Assembly (NCBI GenBank): GCA_016715865.1
Contig: JADJXM010000002.1
Location: forward strand, 251,001-315,000
DNA length: 64,000 bases
From: Acidobacteriota bacterium
Lineage (GTDB): Bacteria; Acidobacteriota; Blastocatellia; RBC074
Direction: 5' to 3'
Made by a program: the position numbers and the translations under genes. Shown here in pieces: positions 1 to 13,694 of the stretch. The number at the start of each line of letters is the position of its first letter. The stretch's first letter is position 1. The notes under the pieces are model-generated. The model searched no databases. It had not been told where the DNA came from and worked only from the letters and a program-made list of their open reading frames with translations.

Positions 1-768
1 CAACTGTCGCTCAAGCGCCAGTCTTTCTTCCGCCTCCCTGACGAAGGCTTCTCTATGTTCGGACAGATGATCGGCCATGCGGTTGAACTCTGTGGCCAGT
101 TTTGAAATCTCATTGCCGTTTTGGGGGACAATTACGCGATAATTAAGATCGCCGCGTCCAAGCGCTTTTGCTCCACCCAGCAATTCATCGATCGGGTTGG
201 CCAGGCTGTATCTGGTCACAACCAGAACGACCAGGAAGATCGTAATGAAAAGCAACAACGCCGTAATAATGATGTCCCGTTGCGCGCGATTGATGCTGGC
301 TTTCACAAATGAGATCGGCTGCGCAATCTCTACGGCTCCGATTATTTGACTGCCGTTCCTCAATGGCAGAATAATCGAATATACCTGTTCCTCACCGATC
401 TGTCGTTCGATCTCGGCGTGAGTGCCGCTAGTGATTACCCGGCGCGCTTCTTCGACATCCTGTATGTCCTGTGTCTTAAGAGCGTCCGATACTCTGACAA
501 CTGATCCCTTCTCGTCGAACAGCAAAATACCGTAAATGCCCGGATTGTTCCCAAGCCGGTTGATCAGATTCTGAACATCCAGGATCGTCCCCCTCTGGTA
601 ATTCTCTTCAAGCACGGTTTGAAGTGTCAGCCCGTGCGCCATAACCTCCGCCTGTGTCGCCTTGGTCAGGGTCGTTTTGCGCTGGCTCAGCGAGACAAGA
701 CTGGCTAACACCATGACGGCGCTAACCGAAACTGTCAGAACGATGATCAACCTTGTGCTCGTATTCAT
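1..768 (-). CDS. HAMP-domain membrane sensor protein, probably a histidine kinase (3' part outside window)
   Basis: The reverse strand is open from an ATG at 766-768 down to base 1, giving the first 256 residues of a protein that continues past the window edge. It begins with a membrane segment (about residues 7-26), then an extracytoplasmic sensor region of about 145 residues, a second membrane segment (about 173-192, rich in I, L, F and V), and then a HAMP linker with the signature NPIDELLGGAKALGRGDL and NEISKLATEFNRMADHL. A coiled-coil stretch rich in E and R follows up to the edge. This layout is that of a sensor histidine kinase, though a diguanylate cyclase or chemoreceptor would start the same way, because the output domain is not visible. 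No partner response regulator is in the window. Confidence 0.85.
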   Translation of the reverse strand, partial: MNTSTRLIIVLTVSVSAVMVLASLVSLSQRKTTLTKATQAEVMAHGLTLQTVLEENYQRGTILDVQNLINRLGNNPGIYGILLFDEKGSVVRVSDALKTQDIQDVEEARRVITSGTHAEIERQIGEEQVYSIILPLRNGSQIIGAVEIAQPISFVKASINRAQRDIIITALLLFITIFLVVLVVTRYSLANPIDELLGGAKALGRGDLNYRVIVPQNGNEISKLATEFNRMADHLSEHREAFVREAEERLALERQL

Positions 769-1107
769 CTCTTTGAGTTCTCATTTCTGATCGCACTACC
801 TTATGTTGCAAAAATACTGCCACAATTGTAGATGATCTGTCATTTATTCATACGTGACAAAATTTAATGGCAACGGGACTAATTGTCACTGTTCTGGAAG
901 AGAACCTCTACAGCCCATTCCGGAAATTGGCTAAATGCAATAAAAAACAGGTTTATGTTTATGGATGTGGAATATGTTTGTGGCACGTAGATTGTAGTAA
1001 TCAAAGTCGAAAAAGTAGAGCAATGCCGGCTGACCACACTTGGCGGATCTAACCGGCAGTTGGATCCGTTCTGTGATCAGACATTCCATAAGAGCGTGAG
1101 GAGTTTT
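769..1107. other. intergenic region between divergent sensor gene and PRC-barrel gene
   Basis: About 340 bases without a convincing gene. A short open frame at 867-1052 has no ribosome binding site and no protein-like composition. The stretch probably holds the divergent promoters of both neighbours. The only site that can be singled out is a sigma-54-like sequence at 981-996. Confidence 0.5.
981..996 (+). promoter_or_regulatory. sigma-54-like -24/-12 sequence
   Basis: TGGCACG, four bases, TTGTA. The sigma-54 consensus is TGGCACG-N4-TTGCA/T, so the -24 half is perfect and the -12 half differs only in GT for GC. The GC at -12 is usually the most conserved pair, which lowers confidence. It lies about 110 bases upstream of the PRC-barrel start and on the same strand. 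Confidence 0.3.
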
Positions 1108-1749
1108 ATGTTCGAAGAACAGGGAAATTTAAAACGGCTGGTCGATATGGAGGTATTGGCATCGCAGACTGGAGAGAAGCTGGGGCGACTGGCGGATATT
1201 CTGATCAACCCGGAGGAGGGGAAGATCTTCGGTATTGTGGTTGAATCGGATACCAGCAGGCCAGGAAACTGGCTGGTCAGAGACTACAATCTGAATGGCG
1301 AAGCACTGGTCGTCATGAAGGACGAATTGTTTCCATTGCACGAATCATCGAAAGTTCCCAGGGCGGTCTCAGTGGTCAATGAAATAATGGGCGCCAGAGT
1401 CGTGACTACGCACGGACTGCTGCTTGGAAGGGTGTCTGAAGCCGGGTTTTCCAGTGAGGGGTCGCTGGCGACCTTTCGCATCTCGAAATCCCTGATTGAT
1501 AGCATTTTCCGGCGTGGGACTTTCATCAAGAGTGATGCGCCGAATTCTTATCTGAAGGATGGATCCGAGCATGGAGCCCGCCTGATCGTTCCATCTGAAA
1601 TGACAATCGACGAGCCGAAATCCTGGAACAGTTTCGGATGGGAAATGGTTGCAGGATTCTCCGCTCAGTTGACGCGTCAAGGTCTGTTTATTGCGTTAGT
1701 CGCCATTCTGTTCTCAGTTGGAATCATCGCGACGCTCCTGGCCTTTTAA
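1108..1749 (+). CDS. PRC-barrel domain protein with C-terminal membrane anchor
   Basis: A protein of 213 residues with two PRC-barrel-like halves. The first begins LVDMEVLASQTGEKLGRLAD and the second VNEIMGARVVTTHGLLLGRV. PRC barrels are small beta-barrels found in RimM, reaction-centre H subunits and many uncharacterised proteins. The C-terminus is a hydrophobic stretch (about 190-213) that would anchor the protein in the membrane with the barrels in the cytoplasm. The frame is open from 1060, but ATG 1108 follows a good ribosome binding site (GTGAGGAG, about 5 bases away), so that start is preferred. It is monocistronic by spacing, and its function is unknown. Confidence 0.8.
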   Translation: MFEEQGNLKRLVDMEVLASQTGEKLGRLADILINPEEGKIFGIVVESDTSRPGNWLVRDYNLNGEALVVMKDELFPLHESSKVPRAVSVVNEIMGARVVTTHGLLLGRVSEAGFSSEGSLATFRISKSLIDSIFRRGTFIKSDAPNSYLKDGSEHGARLIVPSEMTIDEPKSWNSFGWEMVAGFSAQLTRQGLFIALVAILFSVGIIATLLAF

Positions 1750-2016
1750 TTTCCCCTGCGTTCCCATCCCTTCAATCGCAATTTTACTCCCAAATCATTT
1801 TGAGGCGTGGTAAAAGATTGTTTGATTATAAAATGCGTCTGAGCAATTAACTCAAATCAATCACTACTGTGGAATGTTTTAAGATTTTCAACCCAACAAG
1901 AGGATTTAACCAAGGATTTAAGAGTGACTGTATTTTTGATCCTTTTGGCGAAAGGCGAACTAAGCTGATTATAAATGCGTCACTGTATCGAGTAACCAAT
2001 CCATGGAGGCGGAATC

Positions 2017-3339
<1,323 letters not shown>

Positions 3340-3354
3340 TTTCGCCGGCTCGCG

Positions 3355-3891
3355 TCATTTTTCACCGACGCCATTATGATAGTAATCGCGAGCGACGGAT
3401 TCGAGGATTTTAGACATGTCGATGATCGCCAGCAGGTCTGTTTGCGCCTGGGCCGCCAGATCGGTGTTGAAGACCTTGCTGTTTTTGTGAATCGGGTTAT
3501 GAGCGAAGTCCCAGATCAACGTTGCGAGGCGCTGGATCGATTCGTCGAATTTATCCGGCGAATCTATATTTTTTTCGATATCAACCTTCTCGGCCAGATT
3601 CCCAAGAGCCAGTAGTGAGCGCACGTTTTTTGCATTCTTATTTATGTTGCGCGCGTGTTTGGCAAGGTCTTTAGGCGTCAGTTTGCGGCTTTTGTGATCC
3701 TTGAGCAGTTTCTGCCCGTTGAGCTGAAGCTCGCGAAAGTTCCTGGCGAACTGATTCCGAGCATTTGCCCTGCTGCGTTCCAGTTCGATAGCGCTTGAGG
3801 AAGCAGGCGCCTGCGCGCAGACTCGCGCCGTCATACCGAAGATCATCAACGAGAGCGCGACGAACAGCCCTGAATTGATTATTGGACGCAT
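3355..3891 (-). CDS. exported protein of unknown function downstream of hemL
   Basis: A protein of 178 residues that I do not recognise. It has a clear Sec signal peptide (MRPIINSGLFVALSLMIFGM, cleavage probably after VCAQA). The mature part is helical and rich in N, K, R and L, with repeated heptad-like segments and no cysteines in the mature part, which suggests a small helical bundle in the periplasm. It starts 6 bases after the hemL stop, so it is very probably co-transcribed with hemL, though no functional link is evident. Confidence 0.75.
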   Translation of the reverse strand: MRPIINSGLFVALSLMIFGMTARVCAQAPASSSAIELERSRANARNQFARNFRELQLNGQKLLKDHKSRKLTPKDLAKHARNINKNAKNVRSLLALGNLAEKVDIEKNIDSPDKFDESIQRLATLIWDFAHNPIHKNSKVFNTDLAAQAQTDLLAIIDMSKILESVARDYYHNGVGEK

Positions 3892-3897
3892 CCTTAT

Positions 3898-5211
3898 TCA
3901 AATCCTGTTGAAAGCCATGCGTGCGGCCTCGATCGTACGATCGATAATTGAATCGTCATGCATCATAGAGACGAAACCCGCTTCGAATTGTGATGGCGCG
4001 AGATAGACGCCTTTTTCGAGCATGGCGTGGAAAAAACGTGCGAAGGCCTTGCGGTCTGATTTTGAGGCGCCGGTCCAGTCATAAACTGCATCTGGCGTGA
4101 AGAACCCGGTGAACATCGACCCGACGCGATTGCTCGATATCCTCCAGCCGGATTCATGAGCGGCCCGACCGATTCCTTCGACCAGCCTTTTCGTCGCGCG
4201 TTCGAGCGCCGGATAAGGATCAAGTGACTTGAGCAGACGTAGAGTTGTCAGTCCCGCAGTCACAGCCAGCGGATTTCCCGAGAGGGTACCGGCCTGGTAG
4301 ACGGGCCCGACAGGCGCGACGACATCCATGATTTCGCTCCTGCCTCCGAAGGCTCCGACCGGCAGGCCACCGCCGATGATCTTGCCAAGACAGGTCATAT
4401 CCGGACGAATCCGATATACTTCCTGCGCTCCGCCACGCGCGACTCGAAACCCCGTCATGACCTCATCGAAGATCAGTACCGCGCCATGTTTTTCAGTAAT
4501 TCGACGCACCGCCTGCAGAAAACCCTCGCGAGGAGCCACGCAGCCCATGTTGCCGACGACAGGTTCGATTATCACGGCAGCAATCTCGCTGCCGATCTGA
4601 TCGAAGACGGATTCGATCGCCGTCGGGTCGTTGTACGGGATAGTAATTGTGTTGAGCGCAACTTCGGGCAACACACCGGGAGAGTCGGGCAGACCCAGCG
4701 TGGCGACCCCGGAGCCGGCACGGACCAGCAGACTGTCCCCATGTCCGTGATAACAGCCCTCGAACTTGACGATCTTAGGCCGCCCGGTAAATCCGCGCGC
4801 AACCCGCAGAGCCGACATCGTCGCTTCGGTCCCACTCGATGTAAGTCGCAGTTTCTCGATCGACGGAAATGCGTCGATGACCTCAAGCGCCAGTTCGATT
4901 TCGAGTTCGGTAGGTGCGCCGTAGCTTGTCCCCCTGAGAGCTGCCGCGCGTATCGCTTCGATCACTTCAGGGTGCGCATGCCCCAATATCATCGGGCCCC
5001 ATGATCCGACATAATCGATGTAGGTGCGACCGTCGGCGTCGGTGATTGTCGCTCCTCTGGCAGATTGAATAAAGAGCGGCGTGCCGCCAACGCCGCGAAA
5101 GGCGCGGACCGGGCTGTTGACCCCGCCGGGTATGACTTGCCGGGCCCTTTCGAAAAGATCTGCCGAAATCGGATGCTGGAGCTTTGTTTTATCTGTCATG
5201 ACATTATTCAT
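3898..5211 (-). CDS. hemL: glutamate-1-semialdehyde 2,1-aminomutase
   Basis: A PLP enzyme that converts glutamate-1-semialdehyde to 5-aminolevulinate, the second step of the C5 route to haem and other tetrapyrroles. The 437-residue length fits the family. Diagnostic segments are the N-terminal FERARQVIPGGVNSPVRAF, the PLP phosphate-binding SSGTEATMSALRVAR, FDEVMTGFRVARGGAQ (the Asp that pairs with the PLP ring nitrogen) and LGKIIGGGLPVGAFGG with the Schiff-base lysine. Translation may start at the first Met or at MTDKTK four residues later. The next gene on the strand, an exported protein, follows after 6 bases. Confidence 0.97.
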   Translation of the reverse strand: MNNVMTDKTKLQHPISADLFERARQVIPGGVNSPVRAFRGVGGTPLFIQSARGATITDADGRTYIDYVGSWGPMILGHAHPEVIEAIRAAALRGTSYGAPTELEIELALEVIDAFPSIEKLRLTSSGTEATMSALRVARGFTGRPKIVKFEGCYHGHGDSLLVRAGSGVATLGLPDSPGVLPEVALNTITIPYNDPTAIESVFDQIGSEIAAVIIEPVVGNMGCVAPREGFLQAVRRITEKHGAVLIFDEVMTGFRVARGGAQEVYRIRPDMTCLGKIIGGGLPVGAFGGRSEIMDVVAPVGPVYQAGTLSGNPLAVTAGLTTLRLLKSLDPYPALERATKRLVEGIGRAAHESGWRISSNRVGSMFTGFFTPDAVYDWTGASKSDRKAFARFFHAMLEKGVYLAPSQFEAGFVSMMHDDSIIDRTIEAARMAFNRI

Positions 5212-5230
5212 TGATTGATCAAATCTTGCG

Positions 5231-5264
<34 letters not shown>

Positions 5265-5309
5265 CGGCAACATTACACGCTATTTTAATATAATATCAAG
5301 GAGTCCGCT

Positions 5310-7347
<2,038 letters not shown>

Positions 7348-7446
7348 AATTTATATCTTCTCCGATGAAGACGTGTGGTGTTTTCATTGAGATTATAGCC
7401 CATTCGTTCATAAGCTGAGTGGTTAAAAAAGGGACAGGTTTAACAG

Positions 7447-8283
7447 GTGCGTAACTTAATGCTGATTGCAATTCTTCCGGTGGTTGGGTTCTGTTGCGGA
7501 TGTGCCGCCGGCCAGTACGATGTCACGACGCCGCAGGGGAAAACGGCGAAATACCCATCGGTAATCTCCGACGACGATAAACGCCGGCAGACCGCGACGA
7601 CGAGTTGGGCTGTCATGCTGGAGGAGCGCAAACTGAAGCCACTCGCACCAGATCTCGAACCATTCACGCAGTCGATTCGGGCTCTGCCGGCCTCGCTCGC
7701 CGGGCGAATCAGGATCACTGAAAAAGAGGGCGATTTAACCCCTATCCAGGCGCGTGAAGCGTTGAGGAACTTTATTGATCGTCATAACATTCTGCTCCTC
7801 GGTGATGCCGGTCTCAACGAAACCTTCCATAAAACGCTCTCGTTGACGGCGTTCTCTGTCGACGGCAACTTTTTCCGTGCTACCTGGGTCCAGGCGAATT
7901 ATCCCTATGAGATTGAAAATGGATATGGGATCCTGAGCATAGCCATCAGCCGGCAGGGCGCACTGCTGCAACTGAGCAGTCGCCTGATCCCCTCGGTTCA
8001 TCTGCCCACCGAACCGCTGGTCACCAGTCGTCAGTTGACTGATCGGATGATCGGGCGCGTCTTCACATATAGCAACATCGCCGGACAGCCTCAGACCTAC
8101 AAGGTTGCCGCGCCGGAAGTCGTACAAGTCAAAAAGCCCGTTGTCTATCCGGTGCAGGAGGGCAGCGCTCTGGCTATCAGACTGGCGATCCCGGTTGAAG
8201 TCGGTTCGGGAATGACCTGGACGGTCTTCATAGATGCGATCGATGGGCGTGAATTGGGCGTCCGCCAGAATTTCCAATCATAG
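7447..8283 (+). CDS. predicted lipoprotein of unknown function
   Basis: A protein of 278 residues. The N-terminus (MRNLMLIAILPVVGF then CCGCAAG) is a short signal peptide with cysteines suited to lipid attachment, so the protein is probably a periplasmic or outer-membrane lipoprotein. The rest is soluble and has no motif I can name. Its C-terminal half (VQEGSALAIRLAIPVEVGSG, then TWTVFIDAIDGRELGVRQNF) resembles PepSY/FTP-type propeptide strands found in exported peptidases, but this is weak. The start may be GTG 7447 or ATG 7459. It is divergent from rlmB and converges with the NHL-repeat gene. Confidence 0.7.
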   Translation: MRNLMLIAILPVVGFCCGCAAGQYDVTTPQGKTAKYPSVISDDDKRRQTATTSWAVMLEERKLKPLAPDLEPFTQSIRALPASLAGRIRITEKEGDLTPIQAREALRNFIDRHNILLLGDAGLNETFHKTLSLTAFSVDGNFFRATWVQANYPYEIENGYGILSIAISRQGALLQLSSRLIPSVHLPTEPLVTSRQLTDRMIGRVFTYSNIAGQPQTYKVAAPEVVQVKKPVVYPVQEGSALAIRLAIPVEVGSGMTWTVFIDAIDGRELGVRQNFQS

Positions 8284-8314
8284 ATGGTTAAACGACAGGA
8301 ACGTTACACAGTAT

Positions 8315-10144
8315 TCAGTTTCTCTTGAATAATCTGAAATTGTCGACGACGAAATTGCTTCTGACATACCTGTTCTGGTTCCCGATGGCATAGATGGTCA
8401 CCGGAGTACTGCCATTGAGGACCGTGAAATTGACGATCAGCGATGCTCTGGTTCCGGAAGGAGAAGCTGCGGTCACGTCGGCTGAACCGTCATTGAGGTC
8501 GACTCCGAGAGTGGCGATGGTCCCGAAACTCGGCACAACGTCGCAGGTGAGAGTGTAATTACCGGCTTCCAGTGAGAGATCCTGAGCGCAATAATCGGCC
8601 AGACGGCGGCCATTGGCCTGAAATCGCAGAGCGTAACGACCGTCCGAGACCACGTCTAGTTCTTCGATGACATAGGCGCCTCCGGCCTCTATGAAGTACG
8701 TGAAGACTCTCCAGCCGCTGTAATCGCCGGTTTCGAAGCTGGGGTTCTCGATCAGGAAAAGCGGAGTGCCTGTCACATTCGGCGTCGGAGTCGGAGTGGG
8801 GGGCGGGGTTGTTCTTTCGACGGCCGGACGCACGATCGGCGAGGTTGATCTCTGAGGCGCGGGTATCGGCAAAATCGTCTGCACCGGCGTCGGTGTTGGA
8901 ATCGGAGTTGGAGTTGGCGTGGGCACAGGCGTGGGCACAGGAGTTGGTGTTGGCGTTGGCGTTGGTGTTGGAGTTGGCGTGGGCGTTGGCGTAGGACTGG
9001 GTGTCGGAGTCGGAAGAGGGAAACTCGTGCTGATTTTTCTGATGCAGTGATCGGCGTAATCACTTACGAAGATATCGCCGTTCGAGGCGACGGCGACGCC
9101 GCCCGGCCGTACGAAAGCCGCCTGGGAGGCGACTCCGTCGGCGTGATCTTCGATCCCGCTTCCGGCCAGGGTCGAGACCACCAACTGCGTCATGTCGAGT
9201 TTTCGAATCTGGGCATTGTGCCAGTCGCCAATGATGATGTTGCCGTCATTATCGCGTGCCACTGCGGTCGCAAAGAAGAATGATGCCTGTAGCGCAGGAC
9301 CGTCTTTTTCACTTCCTCCTCCGGCAATGGTGGTCACCAGTCCGCCGGGCGTCACACGCCGGATGACCGAGTTGAAGAAGTCGCCGATGATCAGGTTGCC
9401 CGACAAATCGAATGTCGCCTGCGGAGCCCCCATCGAGAAACTGAATGCGGCCTGAGAACCCTGTCCGTCGGCATATCCGTTGATGCTGCCGGCGATTGTC
9501 GTCACCATGCCCGAGGCGTCGATCTTCCTGACCAGATTGGTGCCGCTGTCGAGAACATAGATATTGCCGGAATCATCGACGGCGACACTCGTCGGCTGAG
9601 AAAACTGGGCTTCCGCCACCGGCCCGTCCTTGCGACCCGACTGGCCGGTTCCGCCGATGGTCGTCACGTTGCGGTTCGGATCGATCTTACGGATCCGGTG
9701 GTTGCCATAATCGGCAACGATGATATTGCCGACGGAGTCCATGGCCACTCCGGCCGGACCGAAAAACCGCGCCAGTTCGCCGTTGCCGTTGGCGAATCCT
9801 GATGCTCCGCCGGCGATCGTCGTGACGGCGCCTTGAGGCGTCACACGACGGACCCGCGCATTCCTGAAATCCGCGACAATGATGTCTCCGTTTCCGTCTA
9901 TCGTGATTCCGAGCGGTGCATTGAAGCGGGCCGAGACCCCCTGCCCGTCGGCGAATCCCGACGACGAAATGCCTGCCACGGTAGTCACGAAGAGAGTGCT
10001 CTGGGCTGTGCCCGAACGAAGATTGAAGATCAGCGCGATGGTCGCCACTATGATCAGTACTATCGGGGTTCTCAAATTGAACCATTCCGATATCCGTTGC
10101 CGCATGGCGGTCGTCGCTGAACCGGGCAGTTGTTTCATATTCAT
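8315..10144 (-). CDS. NHL-repeat beta-propeller protein with Pro-Thr linker and C-terminal jelly-roll-like domain
   Basis: About 609 residues from the ATG at 10144; the frame is open to a TTG at 10177. After a membrane or signal segment (LRTPIVLIIVATIALIFNLR) there are about six NHL repeats of the type GVAVDSVGNIIVADYGNHRI followed by R-K-I-D. Each unit ends in VTTIAG or similar, and together they form a beta-propeller. A linker made almost only of Pro-Thr pairs follows, then a domain of about 150 residues (ENPSFETGDYSGWRVF at its start) like carbohydrate-binding or choice-of-anchor modules. The protein is probably extracellular or surface-bound. It is divergent from the beta-lactamase-like gene, with a shared promoter region of about 100 bases. 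Confidence 0.85.
   Translation of the reverse strand: MNMKQLPGSATTAMRQRISEWFNLRTPIVLIIVATIALIFNLRSGTAQSTLFVTTVAGISSSGFADGQGVSARFNAPLGITIDGNGDIIVADFRNARVRRVTPQGAVTTIAGGASGFANGNGELARFFGPAGVAMDSVGNIIVADYGNHRIRKIDPNRNVTTIGGTGQSGRKDGPVAEAQFSQPTSVAVDDSGNIYVLDSGTNLVRKIDASGMVTTIAGSINGYADGQGSQAAFSFSMGAPQATFDLSGNLIIGDFFNSVIRRVTPGGLVTTIAGGGSEKDGPALQASFFFATAVARDNDGNIIIGDWHNAQIRKLDMTQLVVSTLAGSGIEDHADGVASQAAFVRPGGVAVASNGDIFVSDYADHCIRKISTSFPLPTPTPSPTPTPTPTPTPTPTPTPTPVPTPVPTPTPTPIPTPTPVQTILPIPAPQRSTSPIVRPAVERTTPPPTPTPTPNVTGTPLFLIENPSFETGDYSGWRVFTYFIEAGGAYVIEELDVVSDGRYALRFQANGRRLADYCAQDLSLEAGNYTLTCDVVPSFGTIATLGVDLNDGSADVTAASPSGTRASLIVNFTVLNGSTPVTIYAIGNQNRYVRSNFVVDNFRLFKRN
8880..9010. repeat. hexanucleotide repeat tract encoding the Pro-Thr linker
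   Basis: A run of GTTGGN/GTGGGC-type six-base units inside the NHL-repeat gene, translated as Thr-Pro pairs on the reverse strand. Such tracts can change length by slipped replication and alter the linker without shifting the frame. Confidence 0.75.
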
Positions 10145-10248
10145 CTTTGACGTACAAACTATTTCGGGGAATTTCAAAGGGGGAGCTGTTTTTATCAGAC
10201 CGCAGTCGAATTGTAAACGCGGCTGCTCAATTCACAAGGTGACATCAT

Positions 10249-11166
10249 ATGATCTTTAAGCTCAAATGCAGTCAATCGATCTTATTTGCAATTTTGGTAT
10301 TTTATATTTGCAGTTGTATCTTTGGGCAATCGCCGGATGGCCTCGAGCGGGCACGGCAGCCGATCCTCAAGCTGATCTCGGAGAGCAGGGCCGAAGTCGT
10401 CGGAGTAGCCGTCTATGATCTTCAGTCCGGTAAATCGCTTATGGTCAATGAGCGCGTCAGCCTTCATGCGGCGAGCACTATGAAACTGCCCGTCATGATG
10501 GAGCTTTTTCGTCTCTCGGAAGCAAAAATTCTGAACCTCGATCAGAATATCGCCGTCAAAAATACATTCCACAGTATTGTCGACGGCAGCCAGTACAGTC
10601 TGAGCCGTGACGATGACAGCGACGAACTGGTATACCGCCAGATCGGGGGAGGCATGAAGCTGATCGATCTGATTGATCGGATGATCACCTGGAGCAGCAA
10701 TCTGGCCACCAATTTGCTGATCGAAAGGACCGGAGCCGATAACGTCAATCGACTTATGCGCAGGCTGGGAGCCAGGGATATTCAGGTCCGCCGTGGCGTT
10801 GAGGATATCAAGGCTTTTCGCGCCGGCATCAATAATACGACCACGGCCTACGACCTGATGGTTCTGCTGCGTGTCATTGCGGGGAATAAATTTCTATCCC
10901 GGAAGTCGAATGAAAGGATGATCGAGATACTCTCGGCTCAGCAGTTCAATGACGGTATACCCGCCGGGCTGCCTGCGGGTCTGCGGGTCGCGCACAAGAC
11001 AGGCAACATCACTCGTCATGATCACGATGCCGGGATCGTTTTTGTGAATGGCAGAAAACCTTATGTCATCGTCGTTCTGACAAAAGGAATTGATGACCGC
11101 AAACTGAGCAGCCGGCTGATCGCCGATATCTCGAAGGCCGTTTATCAGGCTCTGGTAAATGACTGA
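10249..11166 (+). CDS. beta-lactamase-like serine hydrolase (class A fold), exported
   Basis: A protein of 305 residues with a signal peptide (about 1-26). The class A beta-lactamase / D-Ala-D-Ala transpeptidase motifs are present: S76-T-M-K79 (AASTMKLPVM), S149-S-N151 (WSSNLATNLL) and K250-T-G252 (VAHKTGNI). The omega-loop region reads GVEDIKAFRAG followed by NNTTTAYD. The classic E166-x-x-x-N170 signature is not obvious there, so real lactam hydrolysis is uncertain, and a peptidoglycan-related or general serine hydrolase role is possible. The last base of its stop codon is also the first base of an intergenic palindrome. Confidence 0.85.
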   Translation: MIFKLKCSQSILFAILVFYICSCIFGQSPDGLERARQPILKLISESRAEVVGVAVYDLQSGKSLMVNERVSLHAASTMKLPVMMELFRLSEAKILNLDQNIAVKNTFHSIVDGSQYSLSRDDDSDELVYRQIGGGMKLIDLIDRMITWSSNLATNLLIERTGADNVNRLMRRLGARDIQVRRGVEDIKAFRAGINNTTTAYDLMVLLRVIAGNKFLSRKSNERMIEILSAQQFNDGIPAGLPAGLRVAHKTGNITRHDHDAGIVFVNGRKPYVIVVLTKGIDDRKLSSRLIADISKAVYQALVND

Positions 11167-11420
11167 GTACTCTGCAAACTAAATTTTCTTGTATTCAAGA
11201 CTGGAAAAAAGATAATCGCAGAGGCCGCGAAGAAGCGCAAAGAAATTAATCGCAAAGGCCGCAAAGAAGCAAAGATATACAGGGAAGATCAGTGTTCGAA
11301 TTATATCCAATGGACAATAATCCGGATTTGCATATCACCAAAAAATCTTTGTCCCTTTGCGGTCTCTGCGATTAATTTCTTCCCGACTTAAATGTCAGAA
11401 AATTTAGTTTACAGAGTACT
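11166..11420. repeat. type D palindromic element, copy 1
   Basis: About 255 bases bounded by inverted ends AGTACTCTGCAAACTAAATTTT and its complement (one mismatch). Inside are arms of low-complexity CGCAAAGGCCGCAAAGAAGC and ATTAATC units. The centre (11269-11350) is a core that recurs at 48651-48731, with its first 41 bases identical. It begins in the stop codon of the hydrolase gene. It is probably a MITE-like element or a structured RNA. Confidence 0.85.
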
Positions 11421-13455
<2,035 letters not shown>

Positions 13456-13694
13456 TCTGCCCCCTTGAAAATAGCGGCAGGTGTAGGTCAAATATTGTAA
13501 TGATTATATTTCCGGCTCCCATCTCTTTTTTTTTGCGTTTTGCCACGCATTTAATTACAGTAAACAAAGGTCTACTCCCAGGACCTGATTCCTTTTGTGG
13601 TGAATCATCGAATCGCGTTACCCCTTCCATTGCTGTTGCAGGCAGACATGCGCTCAGCAAGGCATGAAATTATATCGGATGGTGTCAGGCTCTA

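Noticed and set aside
867..1052. 61-codon frame in the gap before the PRC-barrel gene
   Set aside because: No RBS and no protein-like features; overlaps the putative promoter.
8880..9010. CRISPR-like short repeats
   Set aside because: The six-base units are coding for a Pro-Thr linker and have no spacers.
10249..11166. A true beta-lactamase resistance gene
   Set aside because: The SxxK, SxN and KTG motifs are present, but the E166-type omega-loop motif is not clear, so only 'beta-lactamase-like' is claimed.
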